DNA from: Panopea generosa
Taxonomy: Eukaryota; Mollusca; Bivalvia; Adapedonta; Hiatellidae
Assembly (NCBI GenBank): GCA_029582155.1
Contig: CM055898.1
Span: 37,519,458 to 37,583,457, forward strand
Length of the DNA stretch: 64,000 nucleotides
Direction: 5' to 3'
Each line of letters opens with the position of its first letter. Within the stretch, counting starts at the first letter, position 1. Of this stretch, positions 12,326 through 23,390 are shown one piece after another. The notes beneath the pieces are model-generated. The model had not been told where the DNA came from and did not search any database. It saw nothing but the letters and a program-made list of their open reading frames with translations. Position numbers and translations under genes: made by a program.

Positions 12326-13111
12326 ATAATACCTCAGTGGATGATCGAGTATAATCAATGCAGCCAAAGGTATAACAACTCAAATTGTTTCAGAGAGAGT
12401 TGTTTGTAGTCATGTGATGAGAGCCCATATTATGAACCTCCATGTCACTTTTTATTAATACAATCTTGTCTAAAGCATCTGGCATTGCTCTAGGAATCTT
12501 GTTAAATATCTGTAAAATATATATAAAAAGAATGAATAGGAAAGGACTTCATTTTCAAAAAGTTTTATTACTGGGTGGTTTACCATTAAAATAAGTATTT
12601 GAAAATTTTTAAACAAAGCTTTTCGTAACACATACGTTAACTTAGCTTAAGCTATTCCGAGATTTTAACTTGTATAGCATGGAACGATAATTTATGACAG
12701 TGGTATAGAAGAACATCTGCTCACCCAAAAATCCACTTATCACAATGCAACATCTCAGGTGTGTATCAGACCAAAGCTCACATGCACGTATGTTTATCAC
12801 TACGCTATATAAAAGCATATAGGCAGCAGTCATTACAGATTCTGTGTATAATCTGGGATAACATGTGTAACTTTTAAAAATTTTGATAGGCATATGAGAA
12901 AAGGTTGATATTAAAGAAATACAGAGTAAACTTAAAACCAGAGGGTAAATCAGCAAACATCAAGCACTAAGTGATACGCCTGAGTCGCATACAAACAACA
13001 TAGAGCGTACACACTCTTCGACAAATGATAAAAGACATAAGTACATATTGTACATGTATCATTCTAATAACAATAAATACATTTTCACAGCTAGACGACA
13101 CTTTTGTATGT
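12326..13111. other. Intergenic stretch with one unrecognised 104-codon frame
   Basis: A 104-codon frame on the minus strand (12642-12956) is the only notable item. It is rich in hydrophobic and Cys residues, has no motif I recognise, no splice signals that tie it to a gene, and no duplicate elsewhere in the window. I treat it as probable chance. Confidence 0.5.
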
Positions 13112-13115
13112 TTAA

Positions 13116-14685
13116 GGTATTAGATCTGTAACACCGTGATCAATCGTTACTTTCCGGGACGAATTTCCGACAGCCGGAAAACCATTCGTGGTAGCTAAAT
13201 TTAGTTAAATTGTCACATGACATGGTGTTTTCGGCGTGTAGTGACGTCACATTGGATTTTCCATCATAGAAGAAGACGCTAAAATAAATTTCGATCGTCG
13301 AGGTTGTTGTTCAAAATAAAAAGAAAACAGATCAGAATAACGACTATGATATCATTGTTGACTACATCTATCTTATGGGTAAATATAATCGAATTGCGCA
13401 CCATCATGTGGGTAAAATATCGATGGGATTCCACGCAGCAACACGGAATGTCACATCTGTTTTCGTCATTTATATTGATCGAACCGAAACCGTAATGTTA
13501 GTGTAAGCGTCACAATTTCTTACTTTTCATATATCTAAATTAATTGTAACTATACGGACGTTGCAGTCTCGTTAGTAAAAAGGTAAGAGCGTTGGATAAG
13601 CAGAATAGAGTTCGTGGGTTCGGTCCCGACTCGCACTCACTTTTTTATAGTTTATTTTATTTACAGAGATGTATTGCTCAGCACATTCAAATGTTAAAGA
13701 CATACACGTGTCGCAAACACAACCATTTTTAGATAAAAATTCCAACACCTGACCCCCAACCACTCCAAATTTATTTTATTGGTGTAGCTACCAGTTCTAG
13801 TTTTGCATATCATTTGCCAAGTCAAACCAATAAATACACAATTATAACTAAAGATAAAAAACAAATTTATATGTAATATTCTATTAGCAATATCAACACC
13901 TAACATTTAAAGTTTTCAATAGAAAAGTATCCAGTGTTTGATGAAAATGTAGGTTCCTAATTTTTATAAAATATTTCACCCTTTGGCAAAGGTTATGGCA
14001 AAAGTTTGCTTTGTTTTCGTGCATTTATTACTTTTAACAATGTAGTATAGTTCGATTTACAATATAAGAATGGTTTTGTGATAGTGGTGGGGCTAAAATA
14101 TTAGAAAATAATTATTTTTGTCACAATTTTTGGAGAAAAAAAACAACTTTATATTTGGGTGGGTGGGGTTATATTTTAAATTTATTAAACATTCCAGTCA
14201 AGCTATAAGAGTATGAAAATAGTTTCTTATGTGTCATTACACCAGCAATATTGTTTTAATAAAAACAGTTGCCTAAATACAATATTTAACAAGTACACAT
14301 TATCTGTTTGCTGTTCGTAGATGTTGAAAAAACACTATGTCGCTAATATGGCTGCCTTTTATTTTTTTACTTATCCTATAAAATACCATATTATGAGAAA
14401 ACAAGACGGTAATTTTTTTTTGATTTTTTCGCATTTCTCACTTCTAACAATGTAGGAACTATTGGCATACAACATTAGTGGTCAATTATAATAGAAATGA
14501 TGATAGAACATTTTAAAATATGAAGTTTTAGAATATTTTGTGAAACAAGTAACAATTCGAAAGTGGGGGTAGGGTAAGAATTTTTAAGATTGATAAAAAA
14601 TTAATTAATATATGTTAGTTTCCTTAGAGAAGTCTATTCAGCGGCGTTGATGTGATGTAAAAATGCCTTTTATATATCATTTATA

Positions 14686-14723
<38 letters not shown>

Positions 14724-14927
14724 ATTATAGCTATTTCATTGTGTTTTGTAGTTGTTCACTTTTGCCGTTTTGAGGTTATAGGCATTTGACACTTAAAATA
14801 TAAATAATTTTCATTTTAGACGGTAAAATCTTCTAAAATTTCAGAAAAAAATCCGTCATAGGATGGTGATAACTAAGATACGAAGTTTAGGCATGGTTGC
14901 GATATTGACCATTACAGATCTAATAAC
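13116..14927. mobile_element. TTAA-flanked 1.8-kb non-autonomous DNA element
   Basis: TTAA at 13112-13115 is followed by GGTATTAGATCTGTAA. The right end reads TTACAGATCTAATAAC (complement GTTATTAGATCTGTAA, 15 of 16 matching) followed by TTAA at 14928-14931. Exact TTAA on both sides plus matching 16-bp inverted ends indicate a piggyBac-type cut-and-paste insertion. The interior has no transposase-sized frame. It contains a CRE/CCAAT-like cluster near 13238-13256 (GTGACGTCACATTGG), a tRNA-like stretch near 13560-13640 and a (TA)n tract near 14690-14719. The ends lack the CCY start usual in piggyBac, so the superfamily is tentative. Confidence 0.65.
13560..13640 (+). other. tRNA-like sequence (possible tRNA-derived promoter)
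   Basis: The stretch contains GTTAGTAAAAAGGTAAGAGCG, a weak A-box-like segment, and 30-40 bases later GTGGGTTCGGTCCCGAC, a good B-box and T-arm-like segment, followed by a T-run. I cannot pair a convincing acceptor stem, so it is more likely a decayed tRNA or SINE head inside the TTAA element than a functional tRNA. Confidence 0.35.
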
Positions 14928-14931
14928 TTAA

Positions 14932-16290
14932 TACCTAAGTCAAAATATTGATACGTCATAAACAGACAATTTTGTATGGATTTTATTCAACAATGTTCTC
15001 TCTTGTTCAAATCAAAATAACAACAAAAATTTCTTTGATACCCTTTGAGAAATACATATAATGTCAGGTACATAAAATATCAGGTGGAGTGTTTTCAGTT
15101 CGGGTCAGTACAATATTTTTGCGCTTAATATGAATGATATCCCTATCTTCATTTTAACAATATATGACGATAAAAATCCTACCTAGAAAACATTTTTTAT
15201 CTTTAAAAAGACGTTGATTGATATTGTTTAGAATTTTTTCCACCGTGTTTGTAAATATGAGTGAATTTAAATATATATGTATATATCAAATAAGAGTTAT
15301 GGCTCCTTTCAAACGTTTATCAAAGGTCTGATCGTTTTCAAAAGAAAATTAATTAAAGGCATGTACACATACTGGTTAAATTTGGTTTATCAGGAAAACA
15401 CGCTAGAATCTTTTTGAAAATAAAATAATTATTAAAATCATCTCATTATCATTAATTAATCAAATCCGAATTATTTGGTATGGCAAATCCACCAAACCGT
15501 GACAAACTCGATATTTAAATTGGAAAAACACACTTGAAACGATATCCCAATTCTAAAATTAGACAGCACTAAACTACTGCTTGGCGTCATTCGAACTGTT
15601 TTTAAGATGAAACAAATTTTACTACGTGTAAACCTGTATCAATTGCGGATCTACTCTTTAAAAAAACTGGCATACGCCACCTCACCCCTATACCCCCTAT
15701 ATACAATATGTTATCAAAATGCATTATATTTCTACTGAAAACGTGTTTGCCTGTTCAGATTTTGTGTTGCACTCCCGCGTCTCAACTGAAATCCTAAATC
15801 CACCTTTGTGTATAACGGGTCAATATGCAATCAAAATGAAATCACGTGACTCATTTAATACGTCACAAAATATATGCACTTTTAACCGGTAAATCTTTTT
15901 TAGTCGAACTTAGGCGCGTAGCCCAAGTTATGAAATCTCTTTGTAATATATTACATTGACAAGTTTGAATATATATATTTTGGCAATACGTGGTCAGTGA
16001 GTTTATTGCATGATAAATTGAAAAAAAATATTTAAGCCAATTTTAAAAGCTTGAAAAATGCTGATAAATTCCCTTTAATGTCATATTTGCATCAGATTTG
16101 TCTTTCAAAATACAAAAATAAGAAGATATAGTTGTAACATGATTCAGTTTGTGGTATTCGCATTGACAGTTCTGAAAACATGACACTCATTTAGTTTACA
16201 ATACGTATCCTATCGCTTTCTCTTTTTTTTTCTTCAAAGAGTTTAGGGTTTTAGTGCGAGGATGAAATTTATGTCACAAATACTAAATAC
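14932..16290. other. AT-rich stretch, no gene seen
   Basis: No coding similarity, RNA gene or repeat array is visible. The sequence leads up to the decayed FAR-like exon at 16297 and may include more of that decayed locus, but I could not find upstream FAR exons in it. Confidence 0.5.
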
Positions 16291-16296
16291 TAAATT

Positions 16297-16480
16297 GATC
16301 CACGTGAAATCGACTGTGAAGCCCACATACGAATTTGTAGCGCGCTGGTAGCCGAGGAAAACGAAGAAAGAAAAAAATAATTCATATTGAAATTAAAATA
16401 ACATTACTATTCTTTAGACAAGGATGACCTTTAAAACGTGATTACGTTGCTTCCGACATGGAACAGACCAATGAAAATAA
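16297..16480 (+). pseudogene. Decayed copy of the FAR terminal exon with its 3' flank
   Basis: The frame at 16297-16380 reads DPREIDCEAHIRI, then ALVAEENEE, ending in TAA. It is clearly homologous to the exon at 3570-3671 but the conserved Trp of the DW pair is now Cys. Upstream, an in-frame TAA (16291-16293) stands where the exon should continue and no AG acceptor is present. The flank to about 16480 (AGACAAGGATGACC, ACGTGATTACG, AATGAAAATAAC) also matches the sequence after the exon in arm A, so a genomic segment, not an mRNA, was copied. It sits outside the three main arms and is therefore a fourth FAR locus. Confidence 0.75.
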
Positions 16481-19400
16481 CATAAAACAACAAACAGTGT
16501 GTCAATCAAATTAAAGATAATTGAATGAGTCGTTTTACAAATATGATTTCAAAATCAATGGTTATTTGCAAAAAACAAATTTGCGTGACTGTTTAATTTA
16601 ATTGTTCAGTAAAACATAGTTGAAAGTAAACTTTTAGATGTTTTTATCCTAATTGTCCTCATTTACACGAATACATATCTTTTATACAAAAAAATGTGTC
16701 AAAATGCTTTCACTGGACAATTAAATAAGTAAAAGGCGCATAATTCTATATTCTCCAGTAAAGAACATTTCAAGCTAACATTCATTACTAATGATAATAC
16801 TGAGTCTGAACATTTTTTGAAACAATAAATTTATCTTTAAATTTACTTAAATTTATCTAACGATCAAGTGTAAAGTTTATAGTTTCGATATGGAAATTAT
16901 TTTTCGTTGGCAGATTTCCATGACCTGTTTATTTTGAATAATGATCGATTTGACCGACCGTTAGCTGTCTATGATTAATTGTAACAGATATGTTTTCCTC
17001 TTATACTTTTATTGCTCCTTTAACGTTTAAAGTTCATCATTCAATTTGAATTTAATATACTGAACGGAACAACTAGCCTGCAATTTTTGATTTTCTTATA
17101 GCTATTAAAGTTTGTATATGACATTAACAGACACTTAAGTATTTTCACGTAGCTAAAATGTTCTTTCTGTTTAAGTCGCAGGAGTGACTCCTATTTGTAT
17201 TCCAGATCATTCTTTTATCACATGGGGTATTAATCTTAAATGTAGTGTCAGTGACCTCACAGTAAATAAAAGTAAACAAACATATATAAAACATGATGTT
17301 AAGAATATTCCAGATTCTTTTTGACATGGTGATAAAATAGAAACGGATCTACATAATACTGTTTTCAATCTCGAGTCGAGTCTACGTATTCTGCATAACA
17401 TTTATACTACATATAATGTGTTATGCAAACATATAAATCATGAAATGTCACAACAACTGCATAAACATACTATTGTAATAAATAATGCCTCATCCAATAA
17501 AGGTAGGAAAATTGGAAAACCTTAGTGGAACGAATATCTCAGATTTCAAATATGTCAGATTTATTGAATTAAGTATATTTTGCAGATTAAGTGTCTTGAA
17601 ATGTCATAACATATTTCAAAAGAAAATTCTTCGTATTACTTTTTTTACAATGCAGAAAAGATTTTAATAGAGAAGTTCAAAAATCTAAATGACTATATCT
17701 TTGAAGATTTAACTGTTTTGTCTTAAGATAAAAGAACAGATGTTCTGAAAGAACTTCATAAAAGTCTCGTTAAAATCTGGTTCAGACATATTGTTGATTA
17801 CAGTAAGCCACGGGTAAATAAATGCAGATTATTGGCCAATCTTACTAGGGGTAGATAGTTAGACCCAGAGCTCCAGTCGATGCCCTCTAAAATCCAACAA
17901 GAAGTACTGTTTCTAACTTGGACATGAACTCTCAAGAGGTGATCATGTAAGCTTTCTTCATAATCGAGTAAAAATAAATTTGTACCAATACAAAATAATC
18001 TTATTTGATTGGTAGGCATGGTTTATTTGTTATTGTGTGTCTTGGTCCGTCTTATATTTCTATTATAATTTTAACATAATAAAACATGGATATTTGCCTT
18101 ATAACACAGGTGTGTTTAGGAGCTCATTAATTTTCAAAAAATCGGTCGTTTTAAGTTATAACTTAAGACGGTTTTGCTCTTCCAGATGATAGATTAACGT
18201 TTCCTCAAAATAAAACATAATTTTTTTGTCGTGAACGTTAACAATTATTCCTCATACTTTTTAATATTGATCAAAACGAAACCAAATTGGCTCAAATCAT
18301 GCGGAAAATGATATTTGTTCTGAAAATCCAACCATTTTGAATGTAAATTAAAAATTTGAACTTACAACGGAGAAGTTGTCAAATGTATATACGATGATTT
18401 TTTGTCGTAAGTTATTATATGAATCGCAGCTCAAGTTTATCGAAACATTGAACCGTTGAAAAAGAATGCAAATGACATATCAATAATATGTTTATTATTC
18501 TAAATAATTATGAACGGGTGTTTGTTTACAATTGGTGGTCGTCTCCTTCTGGTAAACAACTTCGGCAGATAACGGGGAGTCGAGAAATACGTCTAGAATC
18601 GCGTCTGTCGGTAATTTATTCGCATGGTGGGATTATAATTTATTGCATTAAAATTACAAAATGTTAATATGCATAAAAAATAAGCAAGAAGAACGTAAAA
18701 GCCTCTCAATATTGACAGCGAGAAAGTGATTAATTACGAAATGAGTCTTTATAATGGAAATAATTTTAGGCTAAAATGTGTCTCACATGCATTAGATATA
18801 ACCAAATCGTACAAATTTTTAGAGGGAGAAAAGTTTTTGGTTCCAACTTACATAATATATAGCCTTTGTTGCGCATTGATTTCCTCAATGGCTTCGCCCT
18901 TGAAATGCATTTTTGTGTGACTTTGAAAGAGTCCTTGTTGATGAGTATAAAATATAAAATATGACAGTCGGATCATGTTTAAGAGAGAAGAGATCTGGAC
19001 ACACCCACATGAAATGCCGAATATACCTAGATATGGCAGAATGTTTTATGACAATGGTCTTAATATTTTCTCTTTTTCATGTATAATTATCATATCCTAT
19101 AACTCATGATTCCCGATATTTAACCAAAACTATAAAATAGATTATAATTGCAAATGTATACAGTCGTTAAACATTATTTATGACCCAACGGTCTTAATCT
19201 GCCAATGATTATCTGGCTTTCGCTTAGAATAAACTGTTGCGTCACTTGAATATAGCACATTGCAAACTTATAAAAATTTTCTCATGTAATAAAATTTAAC
19301 AGCAATGGATAAAAATAAATGTATATTTCTTACGGAAAGAATATATTATTTGTACTGATACTCATTTACTGGCGTTTCACTCTTTTTTTTCACCAAATTT

Positions 19401-20060
19401 TAGAATCCAGATACCATTGTGCGCGTCAAACGACACGAGTGTAAGCGGAATACAGAATGTTAACAAACAGCTTTAATGAGCGGGGTGCTCTTTTAAGAAT
19501 TGCACATTTCAATAACCGAAGTTATTTATTGTGTTGTTGGTTTTAAAAGCAGTCAATAAGGAGACTTGGAAATGGCTTTGTCAATAAAACAACATATTTA
19601 ATTGGGCTTTAATTTTACCAAGTCTTACATAAAAGTAATGTTTGTTTGTTTACTATTTTTCATAGACATCCGTTTTCAGTTTCTTTTAAAACTATTAATA
19701 TATGCTTATACGTGAATTTTCACGTGAAATTGAGAAGGTTTTATATTTGCTATTGACACACTTCCGCAAGAATATGTTTCCTTAAACTGAATGACCATAC
19801 TTCTTTTCTCGATACTCGTTTCGGGTTTTGTTAAGTTTTATTTTGTTTCATGTAAACGAACTCTATTTCTGTTTCATATTTACAAATTATATACTATATA
19901 TCTGTTATAACTAATTTCAAAATGTAGTATCGTGATAGAAACACGACATGTTTACAATACTTCTAATGAAGCAGGTACCCGCAAGTTTACTACAGCACAT
20001 AGGCTTATGTATCATATATCTTTTATCAAAAATACAGCTTGGGTACAAAATATGATGAAG
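16481..20060. other. AT-rich stretch, no gene seen
   Basis: No coding similarity is recognised. The frame at 17798-18019 (minus) contains EGIDWSSG, which superficially resembles FAR but has no surrounding family pattern. A 22-bp near-palindrome TTTTAAGTTATAACTTAAGA lies near 18149-18170. Confidence 0.5.
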
Positions 20061-20062
20061 AA

Positions 20063-20225
20063 TCTGCTTAGCTCCGCCAGTAGCCGGACTGACTGTCATT
20101 ATAAGGGTCGTGAGTTCAAATCGTCGACCGACCACAATCTCCGTGATTAATGTGTAAAACTGGATATGATACGTATATCCCAGAATGTGTTGAAAATGGC
20201 GTTAAACCCCATTCCGATACATAAG
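20063..20225 (+). mobile_element. tRNA-derived SINE
   Basis: An A-box-like segment TTAGCTCCGCCAGTAG (20068-20083) is followed by a B-box GAGTTCAAATC (20112-20122) and then a body ending in ATGTGTTGAAAATGGCGTTA near 20187-20210. The same tail occurs in the SINEs at 28930-29164 and 63670-63900 behind different tRNA-like heads. RNA polymerase III boxes plus a shared 3' tail are typical of SINEs that borrow a partner LINE's tail. Target duplications were not resolved. Confidence 0.75.
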
Positions 20226-21239
20226 TATTCTAGTTGAGAGTTAACTTAAGATTAAGTAACCCAGTTGCGGGTTTAGTATAAACATTCAAGTTCCCGAATT
20301 TCTTCCCTGCACTGCGGATAATCAAAGGTATAAATAGTTAAAGTTGAAACTCATCAATATAACTGTAAAAGTACAGACGTGACACACAGATTGCTATACC
20401 GTTATATAAAGCCGTAATGTCAGTATTAGATGCCAGACGTAAATGAAAGCCAATAACCATGGATGTATTGTCTGCGGAAGGCATAGAACACTTTTAGCGG
20501 TAATACGATTTATTACATAGGTTTGTTCTTTGCCCAAGTGCATCGACTGACGGATTACCAACTTGTCACAGTGATTGACATACTGAGTGATGTGATTCTA
20601 CAATAATAACATGTTTCCACTTGAAAACTGACCATTAAAGTACATAAATAGGTTTACGGCTGCAAATACTGAACTAATTTATCTAAATGTATATACGAAT
20701 GTACGAATCATTCACTGTTTTTTTTCTCCATCAAAACGATTTCCAATGGTTTGAGCATGATATATACACCTTATATTATAAAGAGAATGACCTAAATAAA
20801 GAAAAAGGCTCACTACAGTCTGTTTTATATGTACGTTTGTGTTTTCACTTAATATATCCACATTCAGTGCCATCTTGGTCAGAACAATAACAACTATACT
20901 TGCTGAATTTTATTGAGATGCAGACGCTTTAAACTTAGTTATAGCTCTACAGTGTGGTGCCCATAAGAGAGTTAAAACAATACACCGCGCCATTAAGGAA
21001 CAAGAGGTAACGCAAAAAATATTACGTACAGGCAATAATAAAATGTATTTCTTCCTGCCCCACCCAGAGTTTTAAAACTTTTCCGTTAATTGAAAAATTG
21101 CTATGCACTTGTAATCAAGATATAAGACTTGCACTGAATAACAATAAATTACAAATGTAAGGAAACAATTCGTAAAAATCTTTTTTAAATATTAGATTCA
21201 TAAAGAAAAAAACATTTAGCTCACTAACGTCAACGCTAA
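20226..21239. other. AT-rich stretch, no gene seen
   Basis: No gene, RNA gene or long repeat is recognised between the SINE and the start of arm B. A 67-codon frame at 20687-20890 has no recognisable motif. Confidence 0.5.
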
Positions 21240-21909
21240 AGCTTTACTTGAGAAGGGGTGAGAGTATGAGAGAACTTAAAAACTGTCTGACAATTGGTGG
21301 TCAGCGAAATATGAATTAATTCGAGAAGGTTTGAGCTGTTAATGTTGTTTCATTTCATGTTTGATGTTAGTGTGCACCGTTCGACGTTAAATGACGGTGA
21401 ACTTATTGTATTTTAGTAGAAATGTTATCTTTAGAAATGGCGTATTTAATTTCTGTGGCAATTTGGATAAAATGCGTTTATTAATTTGACGCAGTTCACA
21501 AAATCTATGATTTACTGGGACATATTCATATAATAAACATAATTTGTTTCCGATCACCAAAGCTTGTGATGCTTGTGAATTACATGCCCCATAAAGGGAA
21601 TTGAATTTGCTGTATTTGAGCGCTGTCCCTTTGTACAAAGCATTCAATTCTTCATTTTAACATTTTGCGTGTTATAGAGTTTATTATATAAGTGTTGTTT
21701 TCTCTTACACCGAAAAAGAGTTACAATGTATTTATGGATAGGGTTTCGTGAGCAACGTAAATAACAAGTAATCCAAATCTCGAAATATGAGCGAATTATT
21801 GTTCAGTAACTGAAACAAACAGTTTAATAAACTATTCATAACAGTAAAACTAACGTTTTAGAAATAAGTCTACGTGGGTAGACTGAAATGAAGACTGAAA
21901 TGATTGCAA

Positions 21910-21958
21910 AAATACTCGTTAACACACGCACGCACGCACGCTATCACGCACGCACGCA
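21910..21958. repeat. (ACGC)n-type microsatellite
   Basis: Imperfect repeats of ACGC with one interruption (CTATC). Simple sequence within arm B. Confidence 0.85.
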
Positions 21959-22242
21959 TTATATCTTTACTAAAGGGGACAACTGGTACTCTGCAGGAAA
22001 TGGCGTGATGATAATGGAATAATTATATATAATTATATCAACTCTTGATGTATTTTCAAAACTAAGTTAACGTTCATTAATTCATAAGTTATGGAAATAA
22101 AAAAACGTGTACTTATTTTTGAAAATGCATGGATATAAACACATACAGGTAGAACAATAATAAAATTTAAACTGCTTATGATTTCAGTCTAGTATAATTT
22201 ATTCGTATTAACTGTTTCAGCAACGTCTGGCACATATACAGC

Positions 22243-22476
22243 GAAAGGAAAAAGAAAGTATACATACCTATAAACGTAAAATGTAAAACGTAAATGTATT
22301 GCATACAAATTTTGTATATTTATATTTCATCATATTGTTGAATAAAACAACAAACATTTAATTGATTTCAAAGCAAAACAATAAGAAAAATTCAATTAAT
22401 TTTCCATCATATGAATAAACTAAGCCAATAATGAAATAATTTTAAAAAACAAAATGTATACTTTCTTTTTCCTTTC
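22243..22476. mobile_element. Short inverted-repeat element (234 bp, 23-bp perfect ends)
   Basis: GAAAGGAAAAAGAAAGTATA plus CAT at 22243-22265 is the exact reverse complement of 22454-22476. The 188-bp interior is AT-rich and non-coding. A perfect 23-bp match separated by about 190 bp is unlikely by chance and points to a miniature inverted-repeat element. No convincing target duplication was found, and I did not see it in arms A or C. Confidence 0.6.
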
Positions 22477-22628
22477 AGTGTACAATTGAAATATATAAAT
22501 CATAATATAATATATTATTCATCTTGATCCATTTGTATAAAATATTACGTACACTAGTGTAACTCTAAATGCTGCCATGGGATATTACTAAAGCTGCAAG
22601 CAACCTTCTCCTGCTGCATGACTAGAGT

Positions 22629-22865
22629 ATGCTGTATAGGGAATATGAATATGCTGCAAACGATCGTAACTCTTTATCACTGCCAACACGTAATGTTTTT
22701 ACTGAAACTGTACTGAACCCTCATTTAGACCTAACTGAGGAATCCATACAAAATGTTTTAATGGTAACATTTGGCAAAGCCTGTAATATAGAAAGAAAAA
22801 AAAATGTTAGAAATACAATTCAATATATTTTACGTTTAGGTGTTGGCAAAACAGTAACAATATAA
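22629..22865 (+). CDS. Unrecognised 78-codon open frame, partly conserved in arm A
   Basis: The frame contains ESIQNVLMVTFGKACNIERK. On the minus strand of arm A, 6478-6696 encodes ESIKYVLMVTFCKGCNIERK at the homologous place, with most differences conservative. Downstream the frames diverge (stop in A, further codons in B). I recognise no family. It may be a real exon of an unknown gene that preceded the duplication, or simply conserved non-coding DNA that happens to stay open in both arms. Confidence 0.2.
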   Translation: MLYREYEYAANDRNSLSLPTRNVFTETVLNPHLDLTEESIQNVLMVTFGKACNIERKKNVRNTIQYILRLGVGKTVTI

Positions 22866-23311
22866 CTGTGCGAGCGTCGATTCACATGAATAAAAGCATT
22901 ATAAGAAGAATAGATATGTTTTACAAATTATAATCACTTATTTTGTCAGGGTAACTACATGTAATAGAATGTCACCCAGTATTTGAACCTAGTGTTTTAT
23001 TTTATTTCTTTCTTTTTTAATCAGTGGAGCATATGCAATGAATGATATGCATTTAACAAAGCCTACCATAAACATATTGCATAACAATAATTATATAATT
23101 TTCTTGGTTCTGTCTGTGTGTTCTAAGGACGTAAATAGCGAAGAAAAAGAAACTGATTGAGAATGCTTGCGTATTCACACAATATCTTGTTTTTAAATAT
23201 CCTAACTTCTTTTCATCTGAGAAATATAAATTCTTATTATATTAACTAAATTATCTAGTATGCTGTTTCTCTACAGATATAATGATACATAGTAGTCAGT
23301 CTTGAATGTGT

Positions 23312-23390
23312 GAATATTGAATGCATATGCCTTAATAACTAGATTAATAAACATATACAAACTGACCTAGTCTTTTATATAAACATTACA
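23312..23390 (+). repeat. 79-bp direct repeat, left of the Gypsy remnant
   Basis: The segment from GAATATTG to TATAAACATTACA is repeated at 25494-25571 with about 85-90 percent identity by eye. In arms A and C the homologous segment is present once. It includes AATAAA. It may be the end of an LTR, or a host segment duplicated when the element inserted. Confidence 0.75.

Noticed and set aside
12642-12956. 104-codon minus-strand frame as a novel protein gene
   Set aside because: No motif, duplicate copy or splice context supports it. A chance frame of this size is expected in 64 kb.
13560-13640. Functional tRNA gene
   Set aside because: The B-box is good but an acceptor stem cannot be paired convincingly and the D-arm is irregular. 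It is listed only as a tRNA-like sequence.
17798-18019. Minus-strand frame with EGIDWSSG, similar to the FAR DW motif
   Set aside because: The preceding PED and F-x-x-D pattern is missing and the rest is unrelated.
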